Positions 1 to 12,494 of a stretch of 64,000 nt of DNA are shown here, in pieces (position 1 is the first letter of the stretch; each line of letters begins with the position of its first letter). The position numbers and the translations under genes are program-made. Origin of the DNA: Engelhardtia mirabilis (GTDB lineage: Bacteria; Planctomycetota; UBA1135; GCA-002686595); contig NZ_CP036287.1 of the NCBI RefSeq assembly GCF_007748095.1, positions 3,534,001-3,598,000 on the forward strand, read 5' to 3'. The notes below the pieces were generated by a model that saw nothing but the letters and a program-made list of their open reading frames with translations, did no database searches and was not told the origin of the DNA.

Positions 1-2085
1 GAGTCCGAATGGCGCTACTTGGCCCAGCGCGTACGACTGGGTCAGATGCCGCCCAGCGGAGAGTACGCCCCCACGGACGACGAGCGCGCCGACCTGGTGG
101 ACTGGGTCGAGCGCGCCCTGGCCCTGCGCTACGACCCGTCCATGGCGCCGGACCCAGGCGCACCGGTGATTCGACGTCTGACCCGCGGCCAAGCGCGCGC
201 GACCCTGCGCGACCTCTTCGCGATCGAGATCGGCGCCTTGGGCCTCTTGCCCGAGGACGATGTCGCCCTGGACTTCGAGGGCATCGGCAGCGCCCAGCAC
301 CTGCCCGCCGCGTCCGTCGACGGTCTGCTCGAGTTCGCCCGCGTCGCCGCCCGCGAGGCCGTGCTCTACGACTCGAACGGCTGGCCGGCGCGGGTGCGGC
401 ACCCGGCGGCGGAGCTCGATCCCGAGCGTCAGGGCCGCATGGCCTCGACGCGCGAGGTCGGCGGCCCCCACGAGTTTCCGCGACCCGGCCAGTACGTGCT
501 GCGCTTCGCGGCCTGGGCCGACCAGGCGGGCGACGAGATTGCGCGGGCCGGGCTGGTCGTCGACGGCGAGACCCTGGCGAGCTTCGAGGTGCATCCCGAA
601 CGCGGTGACGAGCCCGAGGTGCTCGAGCTCGCGTTGACGGTGCAGTCCGCGGGCACGCGCCAGGTCGCCGTGCGTTTCGAGAACGATTACTACCAACCCG
701 ACGATCCCGACCCCGGCCAGCGGGACCGCAACCTGGCGCTGGTGTGGCTCGAGGTGGAAGGGCCGTTCGAGCCGCCGCGGCTCTCGCCTCTGCTCACGAG
801 CTTGCTCGAGCGGCACGGGGTTTCGCTCGAGAACGAGCCGCCCCCCGGCGCCCGCCGCGAGCTGCTCGCCGAGCTGGCTCGGGCGGTGTGGCGCCGCCCG
901 CCGGCCGAGGACGACGTCGAACGACTCGCCGCGCTGAGCGAGGAGCTCAGCCCCTTCGGCGCGGGACTCCGGCTCACGCTGGAAGCGATGCTCGCCTCGC
1001 CCCGCTTCTGGTACCGGATCGAAGCCGACGGCACAGGCGCGGGCCCCGTGCGAGCCCTGGACGGTTTCGAGCTGGCCACGCGACTGTCCTTCTGGCTGTG
1101 GGGCTCGACTCCCGACCAGACGCTCCTGGATCTGGCGCAGAGTGGCGCGTTGACGGAGCCCGATGTCCTGGCGCAGCAGGTCCGACGGTTGCTGTTCGAC
1201 CCCCGCTCGCGCCACCTGTCCGAGGAGTTCGTCCCCCAGTGGCTCGCCCTGCGCCGCTTGCAGGAGCGCGAGTTCGACGATCGCGAGTTGGTGCCATCGA
1301 TGGTGCGCGAGACGGAGCTGCTGTTCGAGGCCGTGCTGCGCGAGGCGCTGCCACTGCGCGCCCTGCTCGACGCGCAGTTCACCTTCGTCGACGAGGACCT
1401 GGCGCGGCACTACGGGATCACCGGGGTCGAGGGGCCCCACATGCGACGGGTCTCCACCAGTGGCACCGGCCGCCGCGGCCTGCTCGGGCACGCCTCGATC
1501 CTGGCCGCCACCAGCGAGCCAGCGCGCACCTCGCCGGTCTTGCGCGGCAAGTGGATCCTCGACGCGCTGCTGGGTGATCCGCCGCCCGCGCCGCCGCCCG
1601 GCGTGCCGGCCTTGGCCGCGAACCAGGTCGCCTCCGCCACCAGCCTTCGCGCTCAACTGGAGCTCCACCGGGCGGACCCGGCCTGTGCCGTCTGCCACGA
1701 CACCATGGATCCCCTCGGGCTGGCGCTGGAAGGCTTCGGGCCGCGCGGGCGCGAGCGCAGCTTCGACGGTGCCCATCCGATCGACGATCGGGCCACCCTG
1801 CCGGGCGGCAGCGAGCTGCATGGGGCCGCCGGCCTGGTCGAGTTCCTGTGCGACGATCCGCGCTTCCTACGCACCTTCGTGGAGAAGCAGCTCGTGTTCG
1901 CCCTGGGGCGGGCCCTCGGACCGGCGGACCGCGGCGAGGTCGCTCGAATCGTCGCCGGCTTGGACCCACGACAAGCGACGATCGTCGACGTGATCCAGGC
2001 GCTAGCGGCCAGCCACCCCTTCCGCTTTCGCCGTACCATCGACCCTCGCCCCGATCCGGAGTCCCCGTCGAGGCGGCCCCTATGA
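1..2085 (+). CDS. DUF1592/DUF1588/DUF1585 domain protein, 5' partial
   Basis: The frame is open from base 1, so the gene starts outside the window. The first residues (MPPSGEYAPT...LVDWV) look like the tail of a planctomycete cytochrome-like PSCyt1 module. Then come DUF1587 (LTRGQARATLRDLF, about residue 60), a beta-rich middle like DUF1595, DUF1592 (about 300-430), DUF1588 with a real CxxCH heme motif in CAVCHDTMDPLG (about 560), and C-terminal DUF1585. This order is the standard one for these large planctomycete proteins. They are thought to be exported or periplasmic and heme-binding, and their reaction is unknown. The downstream DUF1552 gene overlaps by 4 bases (ATGA), the usual pairing for this family. 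Family assignment is secure, function is not. Confidence 0.9.
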   Translation, partial: ESEWRYLAQRVRLGQMPPSGEYAPTDDERADLVDWVERALALRYDPSMAPDPGAPVIRRLTRGQARATLRDLFAIEIGALGLLPEDDVALDFEGIGSAQHLPAASVDGLLEFARVAAREAVLYDSNGWPARVRHPAAELDPERQGRMASTREVGGPHEFPRPGQYVLRFAAWADQAGDEIARAGLVVDGETLASFEVHPERGDEPEVLELALTVQSAGTRQVAVRFENDYYQPDDPDPGQRDRNLALVWLEVEGPFEPPRLSPLLTSLLERHGVSLENEPPPGARRELLAELARAVWRRPPAEDDVERLAALSEELSPFGAGLRLTLEAMLASPRFWYRIEADGTGAGPVRALDGFELATRLSFWLWGSTPDQTLLDLAQSGALTEPDVLAQQVRRLLFDPRSRHLSEEFVPQWLALRRLQEREFDDRELVPSMVRETELLFEAVLREALPLRALLDAQFTFVDEDLARHYGITGVEGPHMRRVSTSGTGRRGLLGHASILAATSEPARTSPVLRGKWILDALLGDPPPAPPPGVPALAANQVASATSLRAQLELHRADPACAVCHDTMDPLGLALEGFGPRGRERSFDGAHPIDDRATLPGGSELHGAAGLVEFLCDDPRFLRTFVEKQLVFALGRALGPADRGEVARIVAGLDPRQATIVDVIQALAASHPFRFRRTIDPRPDPESPSRRPL

Positions 2086-3425
2086 CTGCAACTCGAACCA
2101 AGTCCGCCCTGTCCCGGCGGACCCTCTTGCGCGGCCTCGGAGTCGGCCTGGCCCTGCCCTGGCTCGAAGCCATGGCTCCCGCGACGCGATCGAGCTTGGG
2201 TCTCACCTCGCCTGACCCCGCGGCGCGGCGGCTGATCTACGTCTACGTGCCCAATGGCGTGCAGCCCGGCGCGTGGTTCCCGAGCACCGAGGGCCCCCTG
2301 GCGGAGCTGCCGCCGACCCTCGCGCCCCTCTCCCCCTACCTCGACACCCTCTCGGTCCTCGGCGGCCTCGAGTGCGACAAGGCCAAGGCCAACGGCGATG
2401 GTCCGGGGGACCACGCGCGCGCGTCCGCGGCGTTCCTCACGGGCGTCCAACCGCTCAAGGCCGACGGCCAGGTCCACCTGGGCCCCAGCGCCGATCAGAT
2501 CGTCGCCGACGCCCTGGCGGGCACGACCCCCATGCGCTCCCTGGCGGTGGGATGCGAGGGCGTGCTGCGCTCCGGGCAATGCGACTCGGGCTACGCCTGC
2601 GCCTACTCGACCCACATCTCCTGGCGCAGCGAGACCACACCGGCGCTCAAGGAGTTTCGACCGGGCCCCCTGTTCGACCGCCTGTTCCGCGGCGCCGACT
2701 CCGAGCTGACCAACGCCGAGCGCGCGCGTCGACGCAGCGTGTTGGACTTCGTCGCCGACGATGCCGCGCGGCTGCAGCGGCGGCTGGGCAGCGCGGATCG
2801 GGCGAAGCTGGACGAATTCCAGACCGGATTGCGCGACCTGGAGCAGCGCATCGCCCGCCTGGCCAGCGCCAACGCCGCGGTGCCCGACGAGCTGCGGCCG
2901 CAGGACCCCGGTTCGGACCTGGGTGAGCAGGCTAGGGTCATGTCCGACCTGATCGCCCTGGCCTTGGCCCAGGACCTCACGCGCACGGTCACCTTCATGC
3001 TCTTGAACGAGGGCAACAACCGCCCCTACCGCGAGCTGGAGATCGACGAGGGCCACCACGGCCTGTCCCACCACAAGGGCGATGCGGCGTCGATCGACAA
3101 GCTCGCGCGGATCGAGGCCTTCCATGTGGAGCAGTTGGCCTACCTGTTGGGCCGCCTGCGAGCGACGACGGAAGGCGACGGGAGCCTCCTGGATGCGGCG
3201 ATGGTCTGCTACGGGAGTGGCATCGGCGACGGCAACCGCCACCAGCACAGCGAGCTGCCGATCCTCCTGGCCGGGGGTGGCGCAGGCACCTTGACTCCCC
3301 TGGGCTACCGCCGGTTCCCCGACCGCACGCCCCTCAACGACCTGCACCTGGCGCTGATGGAGCGCATGGGCGTGCAGCCGGAGCGCTTCGGCGACGGACG
3401 GGCCCCGCTCGACCTGCGTGCGTAG
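2082..3425 (+). CDS. DUF1552 domain protein, Tat-exported
   Basis: The protein has 447 residues. The N-terminus has a twin-arginine signal (SRRTLLRGLG, then a hydrophobic run through LALPWLEAM), so it is probably exported folded. The body matches DUF1552: a YVPNGV segment early, GDHARASAAFLTG in the middle, and conserved Ser/Asn/His-rich blocks near the C-terminus (GHHGLSHH, CYGSGIGDGNRHQHSELP). DUF1552 proteins belong to the alkaline-phosphatase-like/DUF1501 group and have no proven reaction. The ATG at 2082 is chosen because it overlaps the upstream stop (ATGA) and directly precedes the Tat signal; the frame is open further upstream but that part lies inside the DUF1592 gene. Translational coupling suggests one exported complex. 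Confidence 0.9.
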   Translation: MTATRTKSALSRRTLLRGLGVGLALPWLEAMAPATRSSLGLTSPDPAARRLIYVYVPNGVQPGAWFPSTEGPLAELPPTLAPLSPYLDTLSVLGGLECDKAKANGDGPGDHARASAAFLTGVQPLKADGQVHLGPSADQIVADALAGTTPMRSLAVGCEGVLRSGQCDSGYACAYSTHISWRSETTPALKEFRPGPLFDRLFRGADSELTNAERARRRSVLDFVADDAARLQRRLGSADRAKLDEFQTGLRDLEQRIARLASANAAVPDELRPQDPGSDLGEQARVMSDLIALALAQDLTRTVTFMLLNEGNNRPYRELEIDEGHHGLSHHKGDAASIDKLARIEAFHVEQLAYLLGRLRATTEGDGSLLDAAMVCYGSGIGDGNRHQHSELPILLAGGGAGTLTPLGYRRFPDRTPLNDLHLALMERMGVQPERFGDGRAPLDLRA

Positions 3426-3427
3426 CG

Positions 3428-3480
3428 GCCTCGGTAGGCGTTCGTACGGTGCCAGGCACAGAACCGCCGCCTACCGAGGC
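3428..3480. terminator. Hairpin between convergent genes
   Basis: A perfect 13-bp inverted repeat (3428-3440 with 3468-3480) encloses a second small hairpin (GTGCC/GGCAC). It fills the gap between the stop of the DUF1552 gene (3425) and the stop of meaB (3483), so it can serve both strands. There is no T tract, so this is a terminator-like structure by position and fold only. Confidence 0.6.
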
Positions 3481-3482
3481 GA

Positions 3483-4465
3483 CTACAGGCCGAATGCTCG
3501 CAGGAGCTCCCGGGCGGCTTCCGAGGCAGGCAGCTCCGCTGCTCCGACCCGGCGCTCGAGGTCGTCCAACTTGGCGCGAACCGCCGGATGCGTGCGGAAC
3601 GCGTCAACCAGGGCCTCTTCCAAGTGGCTCCACATCCAGCGCTTGCGTTGGTGGATACGGTTCGCCTCGAACACGCCGGCGCCCTCGAGGGCGGCGCGGT
3701 GCTCGGTGATCGTCTCCCACACTTCCTCCAGGCCCGTGCGCTCGAGTGCGCTCGCAAGCAGCGTGCGCGGGCGCCAGCACTCCCGCCGCGGCCGCAGGTA
3801 GTGCAGCGCCGCGTCGTACTCCGCCCGCGCCGCCTCCGCCCGCGCGCGGTTCTCGCCGTCGGCCTTGTTGACCACGATCAGGTCGGCGTGCTCGACGATG
3901 CCCTTCTTGATGCCCTGCAGCTCGTCGCCGGCACCGGGCAGGAGCAGCACGCAAAAGGTGTCGACCATCTCCGCCACGGCCGTCTCGGACTGGCCCACGC
4001 CCACGGTCTCGACGAGCACCACGTCGTAGCCTGCCGCCTCCAGCACGACCATGGCCTCGCGGGTGCGGCGCGCCACGCCGCCCAGGGTCGCGGCCGAGGG
4101 GCTGGGGCGCACGAATGCCGCCGCGTGCATGGCCAGCGCGTTCATGCGGCTCTTGTCGCCGAGGATCGAGCCCCCGGTGATCGTGCTCGACGGGTCGACG
4201 GCGAGCACGGCGACCCGGTGCCCGCGCTCCACCAGGTGCAGTCCCAGAGCTTCGATGAAGGTGCTCTTGCCCACGCCGGGCACGCCCGAGATGCCGACCC
4301 GATGGGCACCGCCGGAGGAGGGCAGAAGAGCCCGCAGCAGTTCGGCCGCGCCCGCCTCGTGCTTGGCCGCACGACTCTCGACCAGGGTCACGGCGCGGCC
4401 GATCAACGCCCGGTCTCCCGCGCGAACTCCCTCGGCCAGGCGCAGGGCTTCCGAGACCTCGGCGC

Positions 4466-4469
<4 letters not shown>
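3483..4469 (-). CDS. meaB: Methylmalonyl-CoA mutase-associated GTPase MeaB (ArgK family)
   Basis: The protein has 328 residues, the normal family length. It is a G3E GTPase that gates cofactor loading and protects adenosylcobalamin in methylmalonyl-CoA mutase. Visible motifs are the P-loop GISGVPGVGKST (59-70), VDPSS (91-95), the ETVGVGQSE switch segment (154-162) and NKAD for guanine recognition (201-204). The C-terminal helices resemble the MeaB dimerisation arm. Its ATG overlaps the mutB stop by 4 bases, so it is translated with the mutase it serves. Cytoplasmic. It is distinct from the GTPase domain inside the icmF product upstream in the same block. Confidence 0.95.
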
Positions 4470-6609
<2,140 letters not shown>

Positions 6610-6613
<4 letters not shown>

Positions 6614-8697
6614 GCTCCCACCTCCTCGAGTTTGGCGCCGGAGAACTCCAGGGCCGTGCGCAGGTGCGCGACCACGTCCATGCCGAGGTGCACGAAGTGC
6701 TCGGCGCCCGCGGCGCGCAGGGCGGCCTCGCGTTCCCCCGGTTTGCCGGCCACGGCGGTGTGGGTCGCGCCCGCTGCGCGCAGTCTCGCCAGGGCGGGCT
6801 CGAGCTCGGTGGCGTAGCGCTCGTCGGAGCCCGCCACGCAGACCAGGGCCGGACGCCGCTCGGCGATGGCGGCGCTCAACTCGGCAGGGTCCGTCGGCAA
6901 GGGTGCCGCCACGGTCGGGATGCCCCCGACGGCGTAGAGGTTCTCGATCCAGCCCACCCGCGCACGGTGCTCGGACGCCGGACCCAGGGTCGCGATCCAC
7001 ACGGGCCGGGCGTCGGCACCCAACTCGTCGGCGGCGTCGCGCAGCGCCTCGAAGGCCCAGGCCTCGCGCCGGGCGACCAGGGGCGGCGCCAGGGCCGGCT
7101 CCGAGTCGCCGGAGAGGGCCCGCATGATGCGCGCGAAGTCCGCGCCGTTGTTGACCACCTCGCGCAGCTTGGCCAGGTCGACCTGCGGGTTCAGCTCCAG
7201 CGGCGACGAGGGGACGGCGGACACATCCGGATCCGCCGCGCGGGCGGGCTCGGGCAGGCTCTCCCCGTGTTGCGGGAACTCGCTGACGCCGGTGATCGGT
7301 CGCTTGCGTCGGGCCACGTCCTGGGCCAAGCCGGCCCAAGCCTCTTTCAGCTCGGAGGCCGCGCCCCCGCCGGTGATCCACTCGGCCAGCCTCCCGTCGA
7401 GCTCCTGGGCCCTGCGCCAACCGGCAGCGGCCAGGTCGGCGGTCAGTTGCTCCACCAGGTAGGCACCGCCCGCGGGGTCGGCGACCCGACCGAGGCCACT
7501 CTCCTCGGCCAGCACGTGGTGCAGGTTGCGCGCTACGCGTCGACCGAGCTCCGAGGGCTGCCCCAGGGCGTCGTCGTAGCAGGCGGCGTGGATCGCGTCC
7601 GCGCCGCCGCAGATCGCCGCGAAGGTCGTCGTCGACGCGCGCAGCACGTTGGTCCAGGGGTCGCGGCGGGTCAGGATGCGCGACGAGGTCGCCGCCCGGA
7701 TCCACGGGGCCGGCACGGGATCGATGCCGCAGCTCTCGATCAGGTGCGCCCACAGCCAGCGCAGGGCGCGCAGTTTGGCGATCTCGGGGAACAGCTCGCG
7801 ATCGACCTCGACCGCGAAGGCGATCTCGCGGGCGGTGACGGCGGGGTCGATGCCGCGCTGCTCCATGGCGCGCAGGTAGGCCGCCGCCGTGGCCACCGCG
7901 ACGCCCAGTTCCAGCGGCGCGTCCGCGCCGGCGCGGTGGTAGGCGCTGACGTCGACGCCGATGGCGCGGCAGCCGGGCAGGTACTCGGCGCTGAAGCGCA
8001 CCAACTCGGCGAGCTGGTCGAAGCTCGCCTCGAGGGACCCGGGCAGGGCGCCGTCGCGCGCCAGCACGCCCAGGGGGTCGGCTCCGAAGCGTACGTTCAG
8101 CTCGCCGTCGGCCACGCCGGCGCGGGCGGAGACGTCGAGCAGCGCTGCCGCGGCGGGCGCGAAGGCCGCACCGGCATCGAGCTCGAGCCCCACGGCCTCG
8201 AGCACCACGCCGTCCAAGAGCAGCGCGAGGTCGGCCCCGCGGCGCACCACGACGCCGTCGTCGGCACCTTCGAGACCCCAGGCCGCCTCGGCGTCGAACT
8301 CCAACCACAAGCCCGAGGCTCCGCCGGCCAGGTCGGCGCGCAGCGCTGCGCCTTCCGTCGCGGGGTCGGCTCCGCTGGCGCGGCTGAGCACGCACCAAGG
8401 TGCGACCCGCTCCGCCTCGACCGACTCCTCCGCCGTGGCGCCCGAGCCGCCGCCCTCGCCGAGCACGCGCACTCCGCGCACGAAGGGTGCCCGCCCGGGC
8501 GCGCCCAAGTCGTAGTCGGGGCGCGACGTGTAGAGCGGCTCGAGCGTGAGCCCGCCGCGCAGGCGCGTGCGCAGGGCTCGATCGAAGTCGGCGCCGGCCA
8601 ACTCGCGCTCCACGCGCTCGCGCCAGCTCGAGGGGTCGGGGGAGGCGAAGTCAGCGCGCGGCAGCGCGCCCGACGCGTCGGTTTGGTTGGTCGTCAT
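6610..8697 (-). CDS. mutA: Methylmalonyl-CoA mutase small subunit
   Basis: The protein has 695 residues and is the non-catalytic partner of MutB. It keeps the mutase fold and family landmarks (REIAFAVEVDRELFPEIAKLRALRWLWAHL region) but its C-terminal Rossmann domain has no DxHxxG cobalamin motif, as expected for this subunit. The ATG at 8697 is preferred because AGGA lies 5 bases before it; an in-frame GTG at 8712 would add five residues. It is followed by mutB with a 4-base overlap and preceded by icmF by about 40 bases, so the block is probably one transcript. It is more diverged than the large subunit, as is usual. Confidence 0.93.
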
Positions 8698-8737
8698 CGA
8701 GTCCTGGTTCACACCGCGCCGCGGGACGCGGCGCCGG

Positions 8738-11700
8738 TCACATGTTGCGTCGGTACCTGCCGCCCACTTCGAACAGGGCGCCGGAGATCTGACCCAGGCT
8801 GCAGACCTTGGTCACGTCCATGAGCTGCTCGAAGAGGTTCTCGCCGGCCAGGGCCGCCCGTTGCAGCCCCTCCAGGGCCGCCGGCGCGCGGTCGGCGTTG
8901 CGGGCCCAGAAGGCGTCACGGGCACGGATCGCGCCCTGCTGTTCTTCGCCCGTCGAGCGGATCACCTCGCCCGGCACCAGGGTCGGCGAGCCCTTCGAGT
9001 CGAGGAAGGTGTTGACCCCCACCAGCGGCAGGGATCCGTCGTGCTTCTTGCCCTCGTAGTAGAGGGACTCGTCCTGGATCCTCGAGCGCTGGTACATGCG
9101 CTCCATGGCGCCCAGCACCCCGCCGCGGTCGGCGATGCGGCGGAACTCGGTGTAGACCGCCTCCTCCACCAGGTCGGTCAGCTCCTCGATCACGAAGGCC
9201 CCCTGCAGGGGGTTCTCGTTCGCGGCCAGGCCCAGCTCCTTGTTGATGATCAACTGGATCGCCAGGGCTCGGCGCACGCTCTCCTCGGTGGGCGTGGTGA
9301 TCGCCTCGTCGTAGGCGTTGGTGTGCAGCGACTGGCAGTTGTCGTAGATCGCGTACAGCGCCTGGAGCGTGGTTCGGATGTCGTTGAACGCGATCTCCTG
9401 GGCGTGCAGGGAGCGGCCGCTGGTCTGGATGTGGTACTTGAGCTTCTGGCTGCGCTCCCCGGCCCCGTACACGAAGCGCATGGCCTTGGCCCAGATGCGC
9501 CGCGCCACGCGGCCGATCACCGCGTACTCCGCGTCCACGCCGTTGGAGAAGAAGAACGACAGGTTGGGCGCGAAGTCGTCCACCGCCAGCCCGCGGCTCA
9601 GGTAGTACTCCACGTAGGTGAAGCCGTTGGCCAGGGTGAAGGCCAGTTGGGTGATCGGGTTCGCCCCCGCCTCGGCGATGTGGTAGCCGGAGATCGAGAC
9701 CGAGTAGAAGTTCCGTACGCCTTCGCGGCAGAAGTACTCCTGGATGTCGCCCATCATCCGCAGGGCGAACTCGGTCGAGAAGATGCAGGTGTTCTGGGCC
9801 TGGTCCTCCTTGAGGATGTCCGCCTGCACCGTGCCGCGCACCACGCGCAGGGTGTCGGCCTTGATCTTCGCGTAGGTCTCGGGGTCCAGCACCTCGTCAC
9901 CGCTGACGCCGAGCAGGGCCAGGCCCAGGCCGTCGTTGCCCTCGGGCAGCTCGCCGCGGTAGACCGGGCGCTGCGCGCCGCGCTGGGCGTAGAGGGCGTC
10001 GATGCGCTTCTGAGCCGCCTCCATGCCGCCCGTCGCGTGCAGGTGCTTCTCGCACTGCTGGTCGACGGCCGCATTCATGAAGAACGCGAGGACCATCGGC
10101 GCCGGACCGTTGATGGTCATCGACACCGAGGTCTTCGGGTCGCACAGGTCGAAGCCGGAGTACAGCCGCTTGGCGTCGTCGACCGTCGCGATCGAGACCC
10201 CGGAGTTGCCGACCTTGCCGTAGATGTCCGGCCGGATGTCGGGGTCCTGACCGTAGAGCGTGACCGAGTCGAAGGCGGTCGACAGGCGCGCGGCGGGCAT
10301 GCCGCGGGAGACGTAGTGGAAGCGCCGGTTGGTGCGCTCGGGGCCGCCCTCGCCGGCGAACATGCGGGCGGGGTCCTCGCCCACGCGCTTGAGCGGGAAC
10401 ACGCCCGAGGCGTAGGGGAAGCTGCCCGGGACGTTCTCGGTCAGGAGCCAGCGCAGCACGTCACCGGGGTCCTGGTAGCGCGGCAGGGCGACCTTGGGGA
10501 CCTTGAGCCCGGCCAGGGTCTCGACCTTGAGGTCCTGCTCGATGACCCGGTCGCGCACCTGGAAGCTGAACTTGTCCGCGCTGAAGCGCTCGACGGTCTG
10601 CGGCCATTCTTCCAGCAGCCCGCGGCACTCGGGATCGAGTTGCTTTTCGAGCTCGGCGGCCAGGGTATCGAGGGCTCCGGCGTCGAGGGCTCCAGCCTGG
10701 TCCCCACGCTCGCGCAGCAGCTCGGCCGTCCCCCTGACCTGCGCCCAGCGCCGCGCCAGGGCCGTCTGGCGCTCGGTGAACTGATCGCGCCGCTTGGAGG
10801 CGTCGGCGATCTCGGCCAGGTAGCGCACGCGGTCGGCCGGGATCACGCCGGGCACCGCCCCGTGGTCGTCGGCGATCGCCCCGGTCGGGTGCAGGTCCGC
10901 CCCCGCCTTGGACACCAGTTGATCGATCAGCGCGCGGTACAGCCGGTTCATGCCCGCGTCGTTGAACTGCGAGGCGATCGTGCCGAAGACCGGGAAGTCC
11001 TCGACCGGCACGTGGAAGGCCTGGCGCGCCCGCTGGAATTGCTTACGCACGTCGCGCAGGGCGTCCAAGGACCCGGCCTTGTCGAACTTGTTGATCGCGA
11101 TGCAGTCGGCGAAGTCGATCATGTCGATCTTCTCGAGCTGCGTGGCGGCCCCGTAGTCGGCGGTCATCACGTACAGGGACACGTCGCAGTGCTCGACGAT
11201 CTCCGTGTCCGACTGGCCGATGCCGCTGGTCTCCACGATCACCAGGTCGTGCCCGGCGACCTTGGCCAGGTCGATCGCCGTCTGCACGTGGGCCGACAGG
11301 GCCAGGTTCGCCTGGCGCGTGGCCAGGGAGCGCATGTAGACCCTCTCGTCGTGGATCGAGTTCATGCGAATGCGGTCGCCCAGGAGCGCCCCGCCGGTGC
11401 GCCGCTTGGAGGGGTCGACCGAGATCACCGCGATCGTCTCGGTCTCGAAGTCCGTCAGGAAGCGCCGCACCAGCTCGTCCACCAGGGACGACTTGCCCGC
11501 CCCGCCGGTGCCGGTGATGCCCAGCACCGGGATCGTCTTCGACGGCTTGTGGCGCTCGACCAGGTCGCGCAGGTCGCCGGCCACCTCCGGCAGGGTCTCC
11601 GCGGCCGTGATCAGCCGCGCCAAGCTCTGGTGGTGGCGCTGCAGGAGCCCCGCCTCCGCGGCCCCCACCATGTCGGCCGACACCGTGGGCCGGTCGCAGC

Positions 11701-12190
11701 GCCGCAAGAGGTCGTTGATCATCCCCTGCAGGCCCATCGAGCGGCCGTCGTCGGGCGAGTAGATGCGCGCGACCCCGTGGGCGTGCAGCCGATCGATCTC
11801 GCTGGGCAGGATCGTGCCCCCACCCCCGCCGAAGACCTGGATGCCCGCGCCGCGCTCGCGCAGCAGGTCGACCATGTACTCGAAGAACTCGACGTGGCCG
11901 CCCTGGTAGGAGGTCACCGCGATGCCCTGGACGTCCTCCTGGATCGCGCAGTCGACGATCTCGGCCACCGAGCGGTCGTGACCCAGGTGGATCACCTCGG
12001 CCCCGGAGGCCTGCAGGATCCGCCGCATGACGTTGATCGCCGCGTCGTGACCGTCGAACAGGGAGGCGGCCGTGACCAGGCGGATCGGTCGGGAGGGCTG
12101 GTAGGCCTCGGTCTCGGGCGCGTGGCCGGCGGAGGGGCCCGACGCGGGCGCGGCGGACCCGCCGGTGGGCTTCGTCGAAGCGGTGCTCAT
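8738..12190 (-). CDS. icmF: Fused isobutyryl-CoA mutase IcmF
   Basis: The 1150-residue fusion has the IcmF order: N-terminal B12 domain (about 35-165, DGHDAA at 46-51), a MeaB-like G domain (P-loop GITGTGGAGKSS 224-235, NKFD 367-370), then a long mutase domain from about 560. The mutase part has the IcmF block GPERTNRRFHYVSRG, where methylmalonyl-CoA mutase has its tyrosine segment, then STAFDSVTLYG and SVSMTINGPAP. IcmF enzymes convert isobutyryl-CoA to n-butyryl-CoA, and some act on pivalyl-CoA; the exact substrate cannot be read here. ATG 12190 is chosen over an open frame to 12289, which would add a low-complexity Pro/Arg stretch. A flexible Ala/Thr/Ser/Pro leader of about 30 residues precedes the B12 domain. 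First gene of the mutase block. Confidence 0.93.
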   Translation of the reverse strand: MSTASTKPTGGSAAPASGPSAGHAPETEAYQPSRPIRLVTAASLFDGHDAAINVMRRILQASGAEVIHLGHDRSVAEIVDCAIQEDVQGIAVTSYQGGHVEFFEYMVDLLRERGAGIQVFGGGGGTILPSEIDRLHAHGVARIYSPDDGRSMGLQGMINDLLRRCDRPTVSADMVGAAEAGLLQRHHQSLARLITAAETLPEVAGDLRDLVERHKPSKTIPVLGITGTGGAGKSSLVDELVRRFLTDFETETIAVISVDPSKRRTGGALLGDRIRMNSIHDERVYMRSLATRQANLALSAHVQTAIDLAKVAGHDLVIVETSGIGQSDTEIVEHCDVSLYVMTADYGAATQLEKIDMIDFADCIAINKFDKAGSLDALRDVRKQFQRARQAFHVPVEDFPVFGTIASQFNDAGMNRLYRALIDQLVSKAGADLHPTGAIADDHGAVPGVIPADRVRYLAEIADASKRRDQFTERQTALARRWAQVRGTAELLRERGDQAGALDAGALDTLAAELEKQLDPECRGLLEEWPQTVERFSADKFSFQVRDRVIEQDLKVETLAGLKVPKVALPRYQDPGDVLRWLLTENVPGSFPYASGVFPLKRVGEDPARMFAGEGGPERTNRRFHYVSRGMPAARLSTAFDSVTLYGQDPDIRPDIYGKVGNSGVSIATVDDAKRLYSGFDLCDPKTSVSMTINGPAPMVLAFFMNAAVDQQCEKHLHATGGMEAAQKRIDALYAQRGAQRPVYRGELPEGNDGLGLALLGVSGDEVLDPETYAKIKADTLRVVRGTVQADILKEDQAQNTCIFSTEFALRMMGDIQEYFCREGVRNFYSVSISGYHIAEAGANPITQLAFTLANGFTYVEYYLSRGLAVDDFAPNLSFFFSNGVDAEYAVIGRVARRIWAKAMRFVYGAGERSQKLKYHIQTSGRSLHAQEIAFNDIRTTLQALYAIYDNCQSLHTNAYDEAITTPTEESVRRALAIQLIINKELGLAANENPLQGAFVIEELTDLVEEAVYTEFRRIADRGGVLGAMERMYQRSRIQDESLYYEGKKHDGSLPLVGVNTFLDSKGSPTLVPGEVIRSTGEEQQGAIRARDAFWARNADRAPAALEGLQRAALAGENLFEQLMDVTKVCSLGQISGALFEVGGRYRRNM

Positions 12191-12431
12191 GGGATCGGGG
12201 ATCGGCTCGGGGGGGCGGCCCGGGCGGCGAGGCGGTGCTGCCGAGGCGAATGGCGGGGGCTCGCGGACCCGCGGCGGCGGCGGGGCCATCCGAGGGTCGA
12301 ACGTGCGGGCTGGGACCGGGCGATTGTAGGGCCCGAGGGCCCCTCTACCAGGGTCGCCTGGGCCGGGTGGACCCCGATAGGGTTCTGGCCGGGCGCCGCA
12401 GGGCGGTCGGCAAGGTGCCCGCGAACGGACC

Positions 12432-12471
12432 GGGGGGACGCGGATCGGCTGGTGCCGACCCGCGTCCCCCC
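12432..12471. terminator. Strong hairpin downstream of M28 peptidase gene
   Basis: A 12-bp perfect stem (12432-12443 with 12460-12471) is topped by a second 5-bp stem (TCGGC/GCCGA, loop TGGT), separated by one A/C mismatch. It lies 23 bases past the M28 stop on the minus strand and upstream of icmF. No T tract follows. The rest of 12191-12494 shows no ORF of note and should hold the icmF promoter. Confidence 0.6.
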
Positions 12472-12494
12472 GTCTGGCTACACCTCGTAGCCGG

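Noticed and set aside
8546..12490. Very long plus-strand frame (1314 codons) opposite icmF
   Set aside because: It is antisense to a well-supported gene, rich in Arg/Gly/His/Val as expected for a GC-rich shadow, and has no domain.
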